Of a DNA stretch of 64,000 nt, positions 13,166 to 24,700 are shown piece by piece; the stretch's first letter is position 1, and every line of letters starts with the position of its first letter. The translations under genes and the position numbers were made by a program. Source of the DNA: Dendrobium chrysotoxum (lineage: Eukaryota; Streptophyta; Magnoliopsida; Asparagales; Orchidaceae); NCBI GenBank assembly GCA_019925795.1, contig CM034312.1, positions 80,231,528 through 80,295,527 on the forward strand, given 5' to 3'. Below the pieces are notes generated by a model. The model saw only the letters and a list, made by a program, of their open reading frames with translations, was not told where the DNA came from and made no database searches.

Positions 13166-16100
13166 TAAAATGAAGAATTAGTAATTTGTAGGTTGTGATT
13201 TTTCTATGTTTCATCTTGCATCTCATTCTAAGTTGCATTGTAAACTCTAGGCCTATAACTATTTTGCATCAAATTGGCATTAGAACATATGTTAGTGTCA
13301 ACATGTCACTTAGAAGTGTGAATTATCAGGGCCAACTGACATATCACCAAAAGGAGGATACTCAGCATATTTTACAAAACCAATCAAGAGAGTTACTAAT
13401 GAAACAAGATCAACTAAACACAATAACAAATCAAATTAACATTACTTGTAACATAAAAGACTGATCAACTACACTCACAAGAATTGGATAATGAGTTTAG
13501 CCTAAATTAAGAATTGGATATTGAGTTTAGCCTAAATTACTAAAATTCTACCCCCTTAGGAGATATCAAACTTACTAAGGAATAAATAATCAAGATAAAC
13601 ACCATAGGGACTTCACAAATGAAAATTATGATAATCATCAATGACAGCCTAGTTGGAGAAGTTAAGTTTCATGCTGATATTGACGAGGAAATAATTTGAG
13701 AAGTTAAGGTTCATGCTTCTACTTTTGTTCGAAGGATAGTTTCTAAAGCTTTCTCTAATTGGGTAATGGATATAGAAACTCCCTTTAATTGACAAATGAT
13801 GTTTGGAGGATGACAAGTCAAATTTATAATACTTAGATTTCTTTGTCAAGCACATGTGCATTGGATAGATGAAGAACGACAAATGAAGCATTCAAGACTA
13901 AAATCTATTAAAACATGGATGAAAATAAAAAAAATATTATTAAAGGAAAAAAAATACTTACCCATTATCTTATCAGGGTCGATTGTTTGATGAACTTAAC
14001 TCATTTAAATAAGGAATGAAGAGTGTGAGAAAGTATATGAATGAATTTGAAGAATTTTTATGAACTGAAACTAATAAGGATCCAAAAAATGCACTGTAGA
14101 TTCATAAATGTGTTTAGACTTGGATTCAGAAGAGAGATAACTCCCGACATTGTTAACTCACTTTGAGAGGCCTTTCAACAAGCTTTGGATTTTGAACAAC
14201 TACAAATATTTTAGGCATCAAATAAATCTCTTCAAGAGTTTCTACCAAAATAATTATACCCAAACAACCCTGTCTAAAGATAATAAAACTAGTAACAACA
14301 ACAACAACAACAACAATAATATCAAGCCTTTATCCCACTATGTGGGTTCTACTGCATAAATTCTTTTTCTTCATTTTGTCCTGTTAAGAGTCAAATTCTC
14401 ATTTAAATATAACAAAAAAGGTCTTTTTAATAATTTCTAACCAAGCCTTTTTTGGTCTACCTCTACTTTTTTTAACATAGGCCAATATATTACATCTCTC
14501 GTTTTATTTGACCAAACCATCTAAGGCAACTCTCTCTAATCTTATTTGCCACTGGAGCTACTACAACCTTTGAGGAAAGTTACTACTTACTTTATTATGA
14601 TACAAAATTGCTATGAAGATATGTTTTTAGTGTTACAAAATGCGATACTTTAAGTGTGAACTAGTAAAATCTTGTACATTAATGTCAAAGTAGAAGATAA
14701 TTAAGATGACAAAGGGAAAATTGTGCATGAATTTGATGAGAAAGCAAGTGATTATGGGAATGTCCTAATCAAAATTTTTTTGAATATCATGTGATGTATC
14801 CTTGTCACTCCTAAGTTCAAACTTAGAGTAGAAGAGAACTTTGAGTTTTCATACATACTTTGAACATGATAAACTTTATAGTTTATTATCAATAAATGGG
14901 AGTTGTATGAACATTGTTAGCTCTTGAGCGCATGAAACTACAAGCTGAATTGCACCCACGACCTTAGACAAAGTAGCTTGGGTAGATAAGATTGTAATTT
15001 CTATATCCTATAGGTGTCATTGAGAAAGTTATAAGATTGCAATATGTTAGGCCGGTCCACCATGGACCGGTCCAATGCTATAAGAGGCGGACCAAGCAGC
15101 CCGCCCCATTGGAATTACCTCCAAAGAAGGTGGGGCCACTAGCTTAATTAAATAGAAAATCAAATAAGAGGGTGGGGCCCATTAGCTTAATTAAATGGAA
15201 AATCAAATAAGAGGGGTTGCCGCCCAAGGAAGGTGGGGTCCACTAGCCAAATTAAATAGGAAATAGGGGTGGGCGGCTAGAGCTAAGGAGGTGGGTTCAA
15301 TTGCTTTAAAAAGGGAAGAGGTCTAGGGTTAAGGGTATGCAAAATATTTGGGCTGTTTTTCTTGTTCTTGGAGTTTGGTGTCTTGGGCTCTAGAGGTGTC
15401 TAGAGATTGGGAGAGAAGATCCTCCTCTCGAATAGAGGATCAATTGTATCTTGCAATTTCTTTTCCGTTAGTTTGATTTATATAATAAAAACTATTGTTT
15501 TTTGTTTACTTTCCATTGGGTTTGTGGAGTTTTTCCGCTGTTTTTATCAATTTTGTTAGGGTTTACTTAAAATCTTCAAGTATTTCCTATCACAATAAAA
15601 TGCTGATTTACCATTCCTATGCATATTATATGCTACACGTTATATTCAGGGCAGTGATCTTCTTGAATATTGCTATATTACCATTCCAATGAGAATGAGA
15701 GAAAGAGATGAGTGGAAAATCCTTTTTAAAGTAAAATATGATATCAGAGTGTTTTGTGATGCCGTTTATATTAAAAAAAAATGCTTTGATTACTTTATGA
15801 AGATTATGAATCGTTTTTTAAGACTTTTTATTGCAAAAATTTAGCTATTCACTTTGATGACAATTTGATTTATAACAAAATAAGGGAAGGTAATTTAATG
15901 CAGCTTAGTGAAGCCTTAGAAAAGCTAAAATCTGTTAAAATTAAATCTGATTATAACAAATATTGCTTTGCACTCCATCCATTATATTCTTGGGAATTAA
16001 ATAGTTTGTTGATGGATTATCTATTGATCTAGATAGTGTTAAGAAAACTAGAGATTGGCCAAGACCAACCAATATCCATGATAATTATAACTTCCAAGAT

Positions 16101-18690
16101 TTAGCTATCTTCTATTGACGATTTATCAGAGGATTTAATATTATCATAACACAAATTACTAATTATCTTTAAAAGAGAAATTCAAATGGGCAAAATATAT
16201 TGATGTACTTTTAATGCATCATTGAGAGACTCACAAACGTACTTATACTAAGGCTACTTGACTTTATTAAATTTTCTGAACTTTCATGTGATGCATCTGG
16301 TTTGAGGATTGGGTGAACATTGAGTTAGGATGGATGCCTAATTACTTATTTTAGTGAAAAATTAAATGGGCTAAATATAATTATTACAATTAGGATAGAG
16401 TCCTATGTTGTTATATAATCAGTTCAGCATTAGAGACACTATTTATTGCCTAAAGAGTTTACACTATTTTCATATTATTAGACTTATATTTGAATTCAAA
16501 AAAGAAACAAGGCCGTAAAAATGGCAAATGGATTGAATTCTTATAATAATACACGCTTGTGCTATAACATTGTTCTGCAACTAAAAATATGCCTACAAAT
16601 ATCTTAGTAGGGTGGTAGTCATTTTTACACCATGGAAGTCATGATATTAGGTTTTGAAAGAGTAAAAGATGAAAGTACTCCCCCAACTATTACTAAATGC
16701 TTGATTTAGTCTCAAACTTTCATAATGACCCAATTCAGTCCTCCGACTATTAGAAAATGTCTCAATTTAATTTCAAAATAAAAAATAACAGTTAAAATTT
16801 ACCCCGACAATTAAATATGAGGGTATTATGATGTATGTGAGATTATTTTTTTTTATTTTTTGTTGTTTATAATATTAAAATAAATATAAAAATCATAATG
16901 GAAATTAAATAACAAGAGTGAATAATTAATTAATATGGTTAACTTTTATTATGAACTGTATTTATTTTAATATAATAAATGATAAAATATATAAAAATAA
17001 TAATATAATCTCACAGACACTCTAATATCCAAAATGCCCTCACATTTAACTGTTAGTGTTAACTTTAACTATTATTTTTTCCATTGGGATCAAATTGAGA
17101 CATTTTTTAATAGTCGGGGGACTAAATTGGGACATTATGAAAGTCTTGGATTGAATTGGGCATTTACTAATTGTCGGGAGATTATTTGAGCTTTTACACG
17201 GTTTCTAAAGCTTTAATATTGCACCAGTTGTAAAGATTTTAGAAAAATATATAATTATTTAACTAGCACTTCACCTATTATTAATGAAGACTTGATGATT
17301 AAATATGCCTTTCTTTTCAAGGCAACTCTACTCTTTTGATTCATCTCTATGATATTTCCTTATTAAAATTACATGTTGGAGATGTAGGATATTTAGGCCA
17401 AGATTAAATTGTGGGTATAGTTAAGGACAAGAATTACTGGCCTGAGTTATAGTTCAACCTCCTATTAGCTTACCTACATTTTGCCCTTCCCTTTTTGTTG
17501 ATAGTAATTTGCTTCTTATTTTGCCAATAGAATTTATGGAAGGTTTTCGAAGTCCCACTGGATGTATTAAAATTTTCCATTTTGCCTGGATTCCTAAAGA
17601 TTACGAAAGTTAGAAATAAAACCCTCAAGCATGTAAAAACTATTAAATAATTTGTATTTAAATATAATTCCATTTTTTTATCTTCTTGCTCATGCTTGTT
17701 GTATGTGAGTACTTCTGAGTGTTTCATAGGTGTGGACGACCACTTTTGTAAAAAACTTTTTGTATAGGCATGAGACTTGGTTCTTCATCTTGTAGTAATT
17801 TCGTGTTGTATTCTTGTTTATTAAATTGTTTATTCATTAGTTTTATGTGGTGATTAAAATTTTATCAATATATGTGTTGGTATCTTTAGAAGCATGGACT
17901 TGATTCGTTATTGAATTTTGTTATTGTTGTCTATTTTTCTTATTGAGTATTAGATTTAGCTTATGTTAAGAAAGGCAGAGGTAGAACTAAAAAGACTTGG
18001 TTAGAAAATATTAGAAATGATCTTTCTTTATTAGATTTAAATGAGAATTTAACTCTAAAAATGACACAATGGAGAAAAAAGATTTATGTAGCCAACCGCA
18101 TGTAGAAGGATAAACTATGAAGGCTTGATGTTGATGTTGTTGTTGTTGTTGTCATCTATTTTCCTAATGAAAATTTGGATTTTTGTATTGTTGAATTCTA
18201 TTTTTAATGAACATAATGTGTTTGTTGTTCATGCATTAAGAGTTCATTTGGCGCTACTGAGGCTATTTGTAAAAGTAATTGTAGAATGGGTGTGGAAGAA
18301 ATAGATTTTTTGAAAGCTGCAGTGGGTATGATTAACTTTTTTTCCTTTTGAAAAGTTTGACTTGAAGTTATCACATGTTGACCCTTAAGCTACAGCCAAA
18401 AGAAAAAATAAAGAAAAAGGGCTAAAATGATTACCTGTATGTGAAGCCCATCCCGAATCCTGCGCAAATCGCCGTCGCTACAGTCGCCCATACCTCTGCA
18501 ACGGCGCCGAACTTGCGTCCTGTCTCCGCATGCTTTGTCTCGACTCGTCTCCTTCCCTCGTTAAATACGACACTTCTCCGCACTCCTCTCTACACATGAC
18601 TTCTTCCTCGCTTCTCTCACGCGAAACTCCCGCTACCTCTCCACCTCCCGTCGCCATCTCTGCAGCCGACCGAGATTTTCACACAGAAAA

Positions 18691-18729
<39 letters not shown>

Positions 18730-21700
18730 TCCTCCTACCTTGCCAAACCAACGCCTCATCCTTCCGCCTCCCTTAGTCGGCTCCTTCAACAAGCCGCAGA
18801 ATCCCTCTAGCCCGACCTCCTTTTAGCTCTGTCCGACCCCATAGCCCTAGCCGAACCCAACTCCATCTTCCTCTTGCCCTAGCTTCCTCCTTCGTCTCTG
18901 CCCGACTTCGCTCCGACTTTCCCTTCCAGCGGATCGGAAGTTACGACATTTTGGGGCGGAAGCAACGAAGGGAGCTCGCAGACTGAGAAGGTAAATTTCT
19001 CCTTTTCCCGCGCTTCTTCGGCTCTTCGTGGCTGGTCGACTTCGCCCCTTCGACGTCCCCTTCCTGTTTAATCGGAACAGACGACGGGAGCTCGCTTGCT
19101 CTGAAAGTAACTTTCTCCTTCCACGAGCTCCTTCGGCCTAATCCCGTAAATTCGCCAAAAAAAAAATAAATAAATAAGTATTTAGTTATAATAATCTTAA
19201 TTAATTATAATTAATTAACTATTATTATTATTTTTAATTAATTATAATCATTATCATTAATTACAGTTAATTGTAATTAAATAATTATAATTAATTTTAT
19301 TAATTATAATTAATTTAATTAGAATTAATTTTAATTGATCATAATTTATAACATTTAATTATTATTAATTAATTACTTAATTATAATTTATTAAAATTAA
19401 TTAATTTTAATTAGTTATAATTAATTGAAAGTTAATTATAACTTATTTTAATTAATTTTAATAAAATGTAATTAATTATTTTAATTAATTATAATTAAAT
19501 GGGTAATTAATTAAATATAATTACAATATGTTAATTAATTATAAATAATTAATATTAATTATAATTAATAAAAAAGAGGAAAAAGAGAAAGGGAGAAATG
19601 CTTCCCTTGACTCGATCCGTGTGCCCTCCACCCCGTCGCCGGCGGAACCAAAAGGTATAATCCCTCAACCCTAAAACTTCGAGAGCCCGCCTTGTCGTTG
19701 ACGGCGCACCGGAAAACCGCCTATACACGCTTTTCTTAGCGTGGTGTGATGTGATGGGACCCCGGTGCGGTGCCTACGACAAGACGGGTAATCACCAAAA
19801 TCTCGCATTTGACGTTCGTGTCGGGCCGGCAAACCGCCCATACACGCTTTTCTTAGCGTGGTGGGAAGGGAACCCGGTGCGACACCTACGGCGAGGTGGG
19901 TAGGCCCTATACACGCTTTTCTTAGCGTGGTGGGGACGATCATAAGTACCCGCTCGCGGGGAAATAACTGCGTTTTTCAAACAGGTGCCGTCGAAGACCC
20001 ATACACGCTTTTCGTAGCATGGTGGGGGATTGAAGACTTTACACGGCCGCGGTGTCCTTGAAAGAGGGCACCTACCATACACGCTTTTCTTAGCGTGGTG
20101 GGAAAGGCCCAGTTTTCTCGTAGTTTCCCCTAAACGGGGGAGACGTCGGGAGGCTGCCAAAAATTCGGGTGAACATAAGACGACACTTGGACACGATTTA
20201 GATATAAATGAACCAAGGATTGAACTTAACACGAACTGCAGAAGACTTGTTTGTGGACTTGAACTTGGACCTAAACAAATTTTAGATGATGGATAAAAGG
20301 GCTGAACCCAAGTAAAATGAGATCAGACTGGAGCCGAATTCAAATCAATTTGAACAAGCAATTGAACTTGCAAAAGACTTCAGAAGACTTTGAACAAAAC
20401 TTGAGCTTGTACTTTAAACTCGAACTGTACAACATCAAATAGAACTTGGACTTGAATGTAACATAATGCATATGCACTGGACTTACAAATGAAATTGAAA
20501 TGAGAACTAGAACCTCAATGAATCATGTCTTGAATATAAAATCAAACTCAAAATAAGCTTGGGCAAATGATGTTAAACTGGACTCGGATGCAAATAACAA
20601 ATGACTTGAACTCGAGAACTATAAAGAACTTGGAGGGAATACATAGGACCGGATTTTGGATGAATAAACAAATCAAAGTCTAAATGCATCCTGGTCATCC
20701 AAGTGAACAACAAGCATTCAACTACTATAATGATCTTCATCTATTAGCAAGAATGTGCAGTCTAGTTGCAAGCGGAGGCATAAGGATATCTCAATGAACC
20801 TTACAATACAATGTCTTCAAAGAACTGCAAAATTTGTATGCGATTGACAATGATGAGCTCATAGTATCATCTCAATCGCACAATTGAATATGATGATTCA
20901 AATACAGAAGAATAATGTGAAGAGCTTGTAGGGCGAAAGTCTCCCACAAGCAATGTCAAGAGACTTGCAAACACCATTTACTTACAAATAACGATGAATC
21001 GCATGACTTCTTTGCCATGATCAAACACTAATCAAAGATTACATCTGAGTTGATTGCAAACAAATGCAAGAAGGATGTGGACAAAATAAAAGCGTACTGT
21101 TGATGCTGGTTAACTCGTGAAAGATGTGTATGTTGCATGCACATAGGAAAAAGCGTTTAATGAATATGAATCATCTGCAATCATGAATCTGGAAACTTGT
21201 AATGAACAAGTCTTCAAGCATGAACCTACAAGTTGACATGCTAAACTTTTGTAATCACAACTTGCAAAATTATCAGTGGATAGAGATGAAGGAGCGCAAT
21301 AACATCTTTATCATCGATAATAATTCAATATATAATGAATGATGTCGGTTTCTACAATGACAGATGTAGTAGACTCTTACAGCAGTTTCTGCAATATTAG
21401 ATATATCGTACCTGCAAGCAATGTAATGAACATGATGATTCAATATCCATCGTACACGATGAATGTAGTAGGTCTACAAGCAAAGCAAGAGGAGCTGTGA
21501 TGAATGTGGACATCTACCGATAATGACGGAAGGTGTATCATAGATGTAACAGTAATAACCGACAATAAACAACGAATGTTACAAAGTCTTTTTGATTGAC
21601 GACCACTCAATGGAGGGTAAATATATTGATCCTCTTGCAACCAAAATCAAGCGATACGCAACAAATCCATGCTCCTACAAGCTACTGTAAAAGATCTGCA

Positions 21701-24700
21701 ATATATATGAATCCCCTACAAAAACAGATGTACGCACCACATATCATCTATGGGTAGATACAGAAAGACTTTAGTAAATGCAGTATCCTGAAGTCAATTC
21801 CAATCCATGAATGAAAACATCTACCCGCCTACAAACAACAGTGGGGGAGATCATATAACGCCACCGGATCCGCAACTTTCATGCAAGCGAACAGAAGGCT
21901 TTTATAAATGTTTAAAGAGCACTCCCCCGCATGTACACTTTAATTTGTATACACATAGGTACATAAAAGGGGTAGGTGCAATTAAACACCCGCATGGGCC
22001 CCGACGAGCGTGTTATAGGAACGCACGTGACGTCTAGGGATGCTGCGCTGGTCAATAAATTTGAACCCGATCCTCCTAAAGCAAGTAAATAGGAGTTGAC
22101 AAGGTTCAATAAATATTTATAATATGCCCCCAAACACCCGCATGGGCCCCGACGAGCGTGTTATAGGAACGCACGTGACGTCTAGGGATGCTGCGCGGGT
22201 CAATAAATTTGAACCCGATCCTCCTAAAGCAAGTAAATAGGAGTTGACAAGGTTCAATAAATATTTATAATATGCCCCCAAACACCCGCATGGGCCCCGG
22301 CGAGCGTGTTATTGGTAAACACGTGACGTCTAGGGATGCTGCGCGGGTCAATAAGTGAATTCAAGTTCGATCCCGATCATTCTATTCAGGTAGATAGGAG
22401 TTGACATGGCTCGAACTATTAAATAAATATGCGATCGCGAGATCGACCGAGATATTTATTTTATACGTTCATATTAGGCCTTCAAGGCCTATAATCAAGA
22501 GAATTCACTAGCAAGGGTATAAAGCCTACGAAACCTGATCCTCTGTCGGCAGCTTGACAGAGTGGACAAGGTTCAATCCATAAATGTGAATGACCCCAAG
22601 CACCCCGATGATGGCCGCGTTGATTGCAGATTTCAACCGGAGGGTTTAACTTCAAATATTTCAAAATGCCCTCAAACCTCAAATATTTTTAAGTGACCTC
22701 AAGGTCACCCCGATGATGGCCGTGTTGATAGAAAATCTCAACCGGAGGGGACTACGACTATTCAAAATGCCTCTCAAACCCCCACAAAACCCAAAACTCC
22801 AAAACTCCACAAAAATTCCCAAAATCCCAAACTCTAAAAATATTTAAAAATTGAAATCCAACTATCAAAACACTTAAAGCAAAACACATCAACCCTCCGC
22901 AACAGTTTGCCGAGATGGACAAATCAAAATTTACTTCAGCTCACATTGAGCTAATGCCTAGTCGAAAATATCACTAGGATCCATTCTCAAACAATCTCCT
23001 GCCAGCAAGGACGTGGTACGAGTCCTCTAACCGGCAGTTTCGCCGCCAAATGGCACTGCAGGATAAACGGTTATGACTCGGGGCCCTCTGAACCAGGTGG
23101 TCGCCGCCAAATGGCACCATTATATTATGGTTATGGCCAGAGCCCGTATGCTCCCCAATGACATCAAATCCTTGAGATATGAATCAATATGATATGATCG
23201 ATAGGGCATAAAGCCCTCTGTTAGCTAAGGTGGATTCAAATTTATCCCCTTAGGCAAATACCCATCCCAGGTCTACAAGGTCCCCTTGGACGAAGTAACC
23301 CATGGCTGCCGGCAAGGATCCTTTTGTCAGGTTGGGTCGACTACCTCCTCTGACTAAGTAGACCAGGGACCACGATGGCCCGGGACGACGGAACAATGGG
23401 ATCTTGATCGGGTCTATCATCCATTCCCCCACCATCCGCTTTAAGTGCAAGATGGTGAAATTTCTATTTTAAATATTAAATTCTACAATACTTTCAATAT
23501 TTCAAATACCTATTGCTGCTACTATATGCCAGATAACGCGTATTTTCTACGTATCTGATCGACGACTAGCCTTAATCGAAAGTTCTCTCTCGTTACCGGG
23601 AGGGGTAATTAACTATAGGGGCTTGCGCCTATAGGAAACCAGAACTCAGATCATGAAGTCCTCGCAAAATGAGGGCAAAATCTCTGGGCAGTGTCTTATC
23701 TACTATCTCATCTGCCTTTCAAAATTTACCCCAGAACTTAATTCGTTAAAACTTCCCCCCTCAAAAAACAAAAAGCGGGCGGAGGCCGGGGCCGAATTTT
23801 CGGAGCCCACATCACACTACCACAGATAGACTTTGGGGTGTGTTTGGGATTGCTTTTTCATAATTTTATTTTACATATCGTTGCCACACTATTGTTTACT
23901 ACAACTTTTTTTTTGCTTTTAAGAAATTTTTATAGTGAAAGAGGCTTTTCATAACTAGATATGCTAGATTGTGGTAGTTGTAAGAAAGATGTTGCCAGTT
24001 TTTTTTTTCTATTTTTGATGAACATTGTGTGTTTGTTGGCCATACATTATGAGTTGTTTGGGGCTACTGTAGCTATTGGTTAAAGTAGTTGTGGAACTGT
24101 TGTGAGAGAAACAGATTTTTTTAAAGATGCAGTGGGTATGATTAACTTTTCCTCTTTTGAAAAGTTGGATAATAACTTTCTTAAAGTTACCACACTAGAT
24201 AAACCTTGGGGTGTGTTTGGGATAGCCTTTTCATACTTTTATTTTACATACCATTGCCACACTATTGTTTTTTATGACTTTCTTTCTGCTTTCAAGAAAT
24301 TTTTATGATGGAAGAGGCTTTTTATAACTAGATATGCTAGAGTGTGGTAGATGTAAGAAAGATGTTGCCTGACTTTTATCTATAGGAAAATAATATATAA
24401 TGTCACAACTTCAAAAATTTTACTTTAACATATTAGTTGCACTATAAGAGACAACAATGCCAAACGAAACTTAAAAATGATAAGGTTTTGTTAAAATTAT
24501 AAATTAGTAATCTCTGGATTTTGATTTTTCGGTGTTTTTATCTTGCATTATGGACTTTAGGATAAAGGGGATGAAAATAAAAAATAAAGTAAAACATTGT
24601 TCTAGAATTAGATGAGGACTTTTAAAGAATATTAACAAAAATATTTTTCAGATTAAGATACGAGATCTTAAGATTTTATCTTGTGCATGAGGAAGTTAAT

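Larger units (their letters stand above)
12423..13260 (+). repeat. 5' LTR of the old gypsy element, with a MITE in it
   Basis: It begins TGTTAGCATAC and is homologous in patches to 17463-17940, 18152-18435, about 24490-24548 and 26700-26740. A (TA)n-containing MULE-type fragment lies at about 13005-13165. A TTGGCATTAGAAC motif at about 13272 may be a decayed PBS. Confidence 0.6.
13640..17465 (+). pseudogene. Ty3/gypsy gag-pol remnant, interrupted
   Basis: It can only be read across many stops. Gag: WIDEERQ and a KYMNEFEEF-like block to EAFQQALDFEQ (about 13700-14215). Protease: NGSCMNIVS and DKVAWVDK (about 14895-15000). RT: RERDEWKILFKVKYD (about 15697-15740), then a DD box seen as FDDN (about 15858) and TRDWPRPTN (about 16051). 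RNase H: CDASG (about 16277), YFSEKLNG and RHYLLPKEF (about 16432-16460). Integrase zinc region: LKLHVGDVGYLGQD (about 17366) and KNYWPEL (about 17430). The integrase core is missing and the sequence passes straight into the 3' LTR. The lineage is not determined. Confidence 0.75.
17463..18435 (+). repeat. 3' LTR of the old gypsy element, first part
   Basis: It starts TATTAGCTTACC (5' copy TGTTAGCATAC) and matches 12423-12960 in patches, up to TGTGTTTGTTGTTCATGCATTAAG against CACTTGCTGTCCATGTATTAA. It is interrupted at 17947 by an RTE fragment and at 18436 by the 5.4-kb element. Confidence 0.6.
18436..23816. mobile_element. Non-coding 5.4-kb TG...CA element with hairpin modules (element A)
   Basis: It runs from TGTATGTGAAGCCC to CCCACATCACA, with a 4-of-5 target duplication outside. 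Layout: a pyrimidine-rich GC-rich head with (GA)n (18440-19150), an almost pure TAATTA tract (19160-19575), five CACGCTTTTCTTAGCGTG modules (19724-20100), an AAACGGGGGAGACGTCGGGA block (about 20132), 1.8 kb of ordinary sequence, a 148-bp tandem array (21984-22400), paired repeats, and an end block. No retrotransposon domain is visible on either strand. TG...CA ends with a 5-bp duplication fit a very long solo LTR or a non-autonomous LTR-type element; the orientation is unresolved. Confidence 0.6.
18198..24372 (+). repeat. Tandem duplication of a ~370-bp unit, split by the 5.4-kb element
   Basis: Block X (GAACATnnTGTGTTTGTTG...GCAGTGGGTATGATTAACTT) is at 18209-18390 and 24019-24190. Block Y (TTGGGGTGTGTTTGGGAT...AAGAAAGATGTTGCC) is at 23832-23996 and 24206-24370. 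The order is X1, element, Y1, X2, Y2, so an X-Y tandem pair existed before the element landed near the X1/Y1 border. Confidence 0.7.

Noticed and set aside
15690..17465. Endogenous pararetrovirus
   Set aside because: The RT-RNase H order is followed by integrase zinc-region motifs and lies between LTR-like copies, which fits Ty3/gypsy and not a caulimovirus.
19671..20296. Overlapping open frames on both strands (up to 146 codons) rich in AKKSVYG/TLRKAC repeats
   Set aside because: They are translations of the DNA hairpin module and repeat in several frames; there is no domain, start context or neighbour suggesting a protein.
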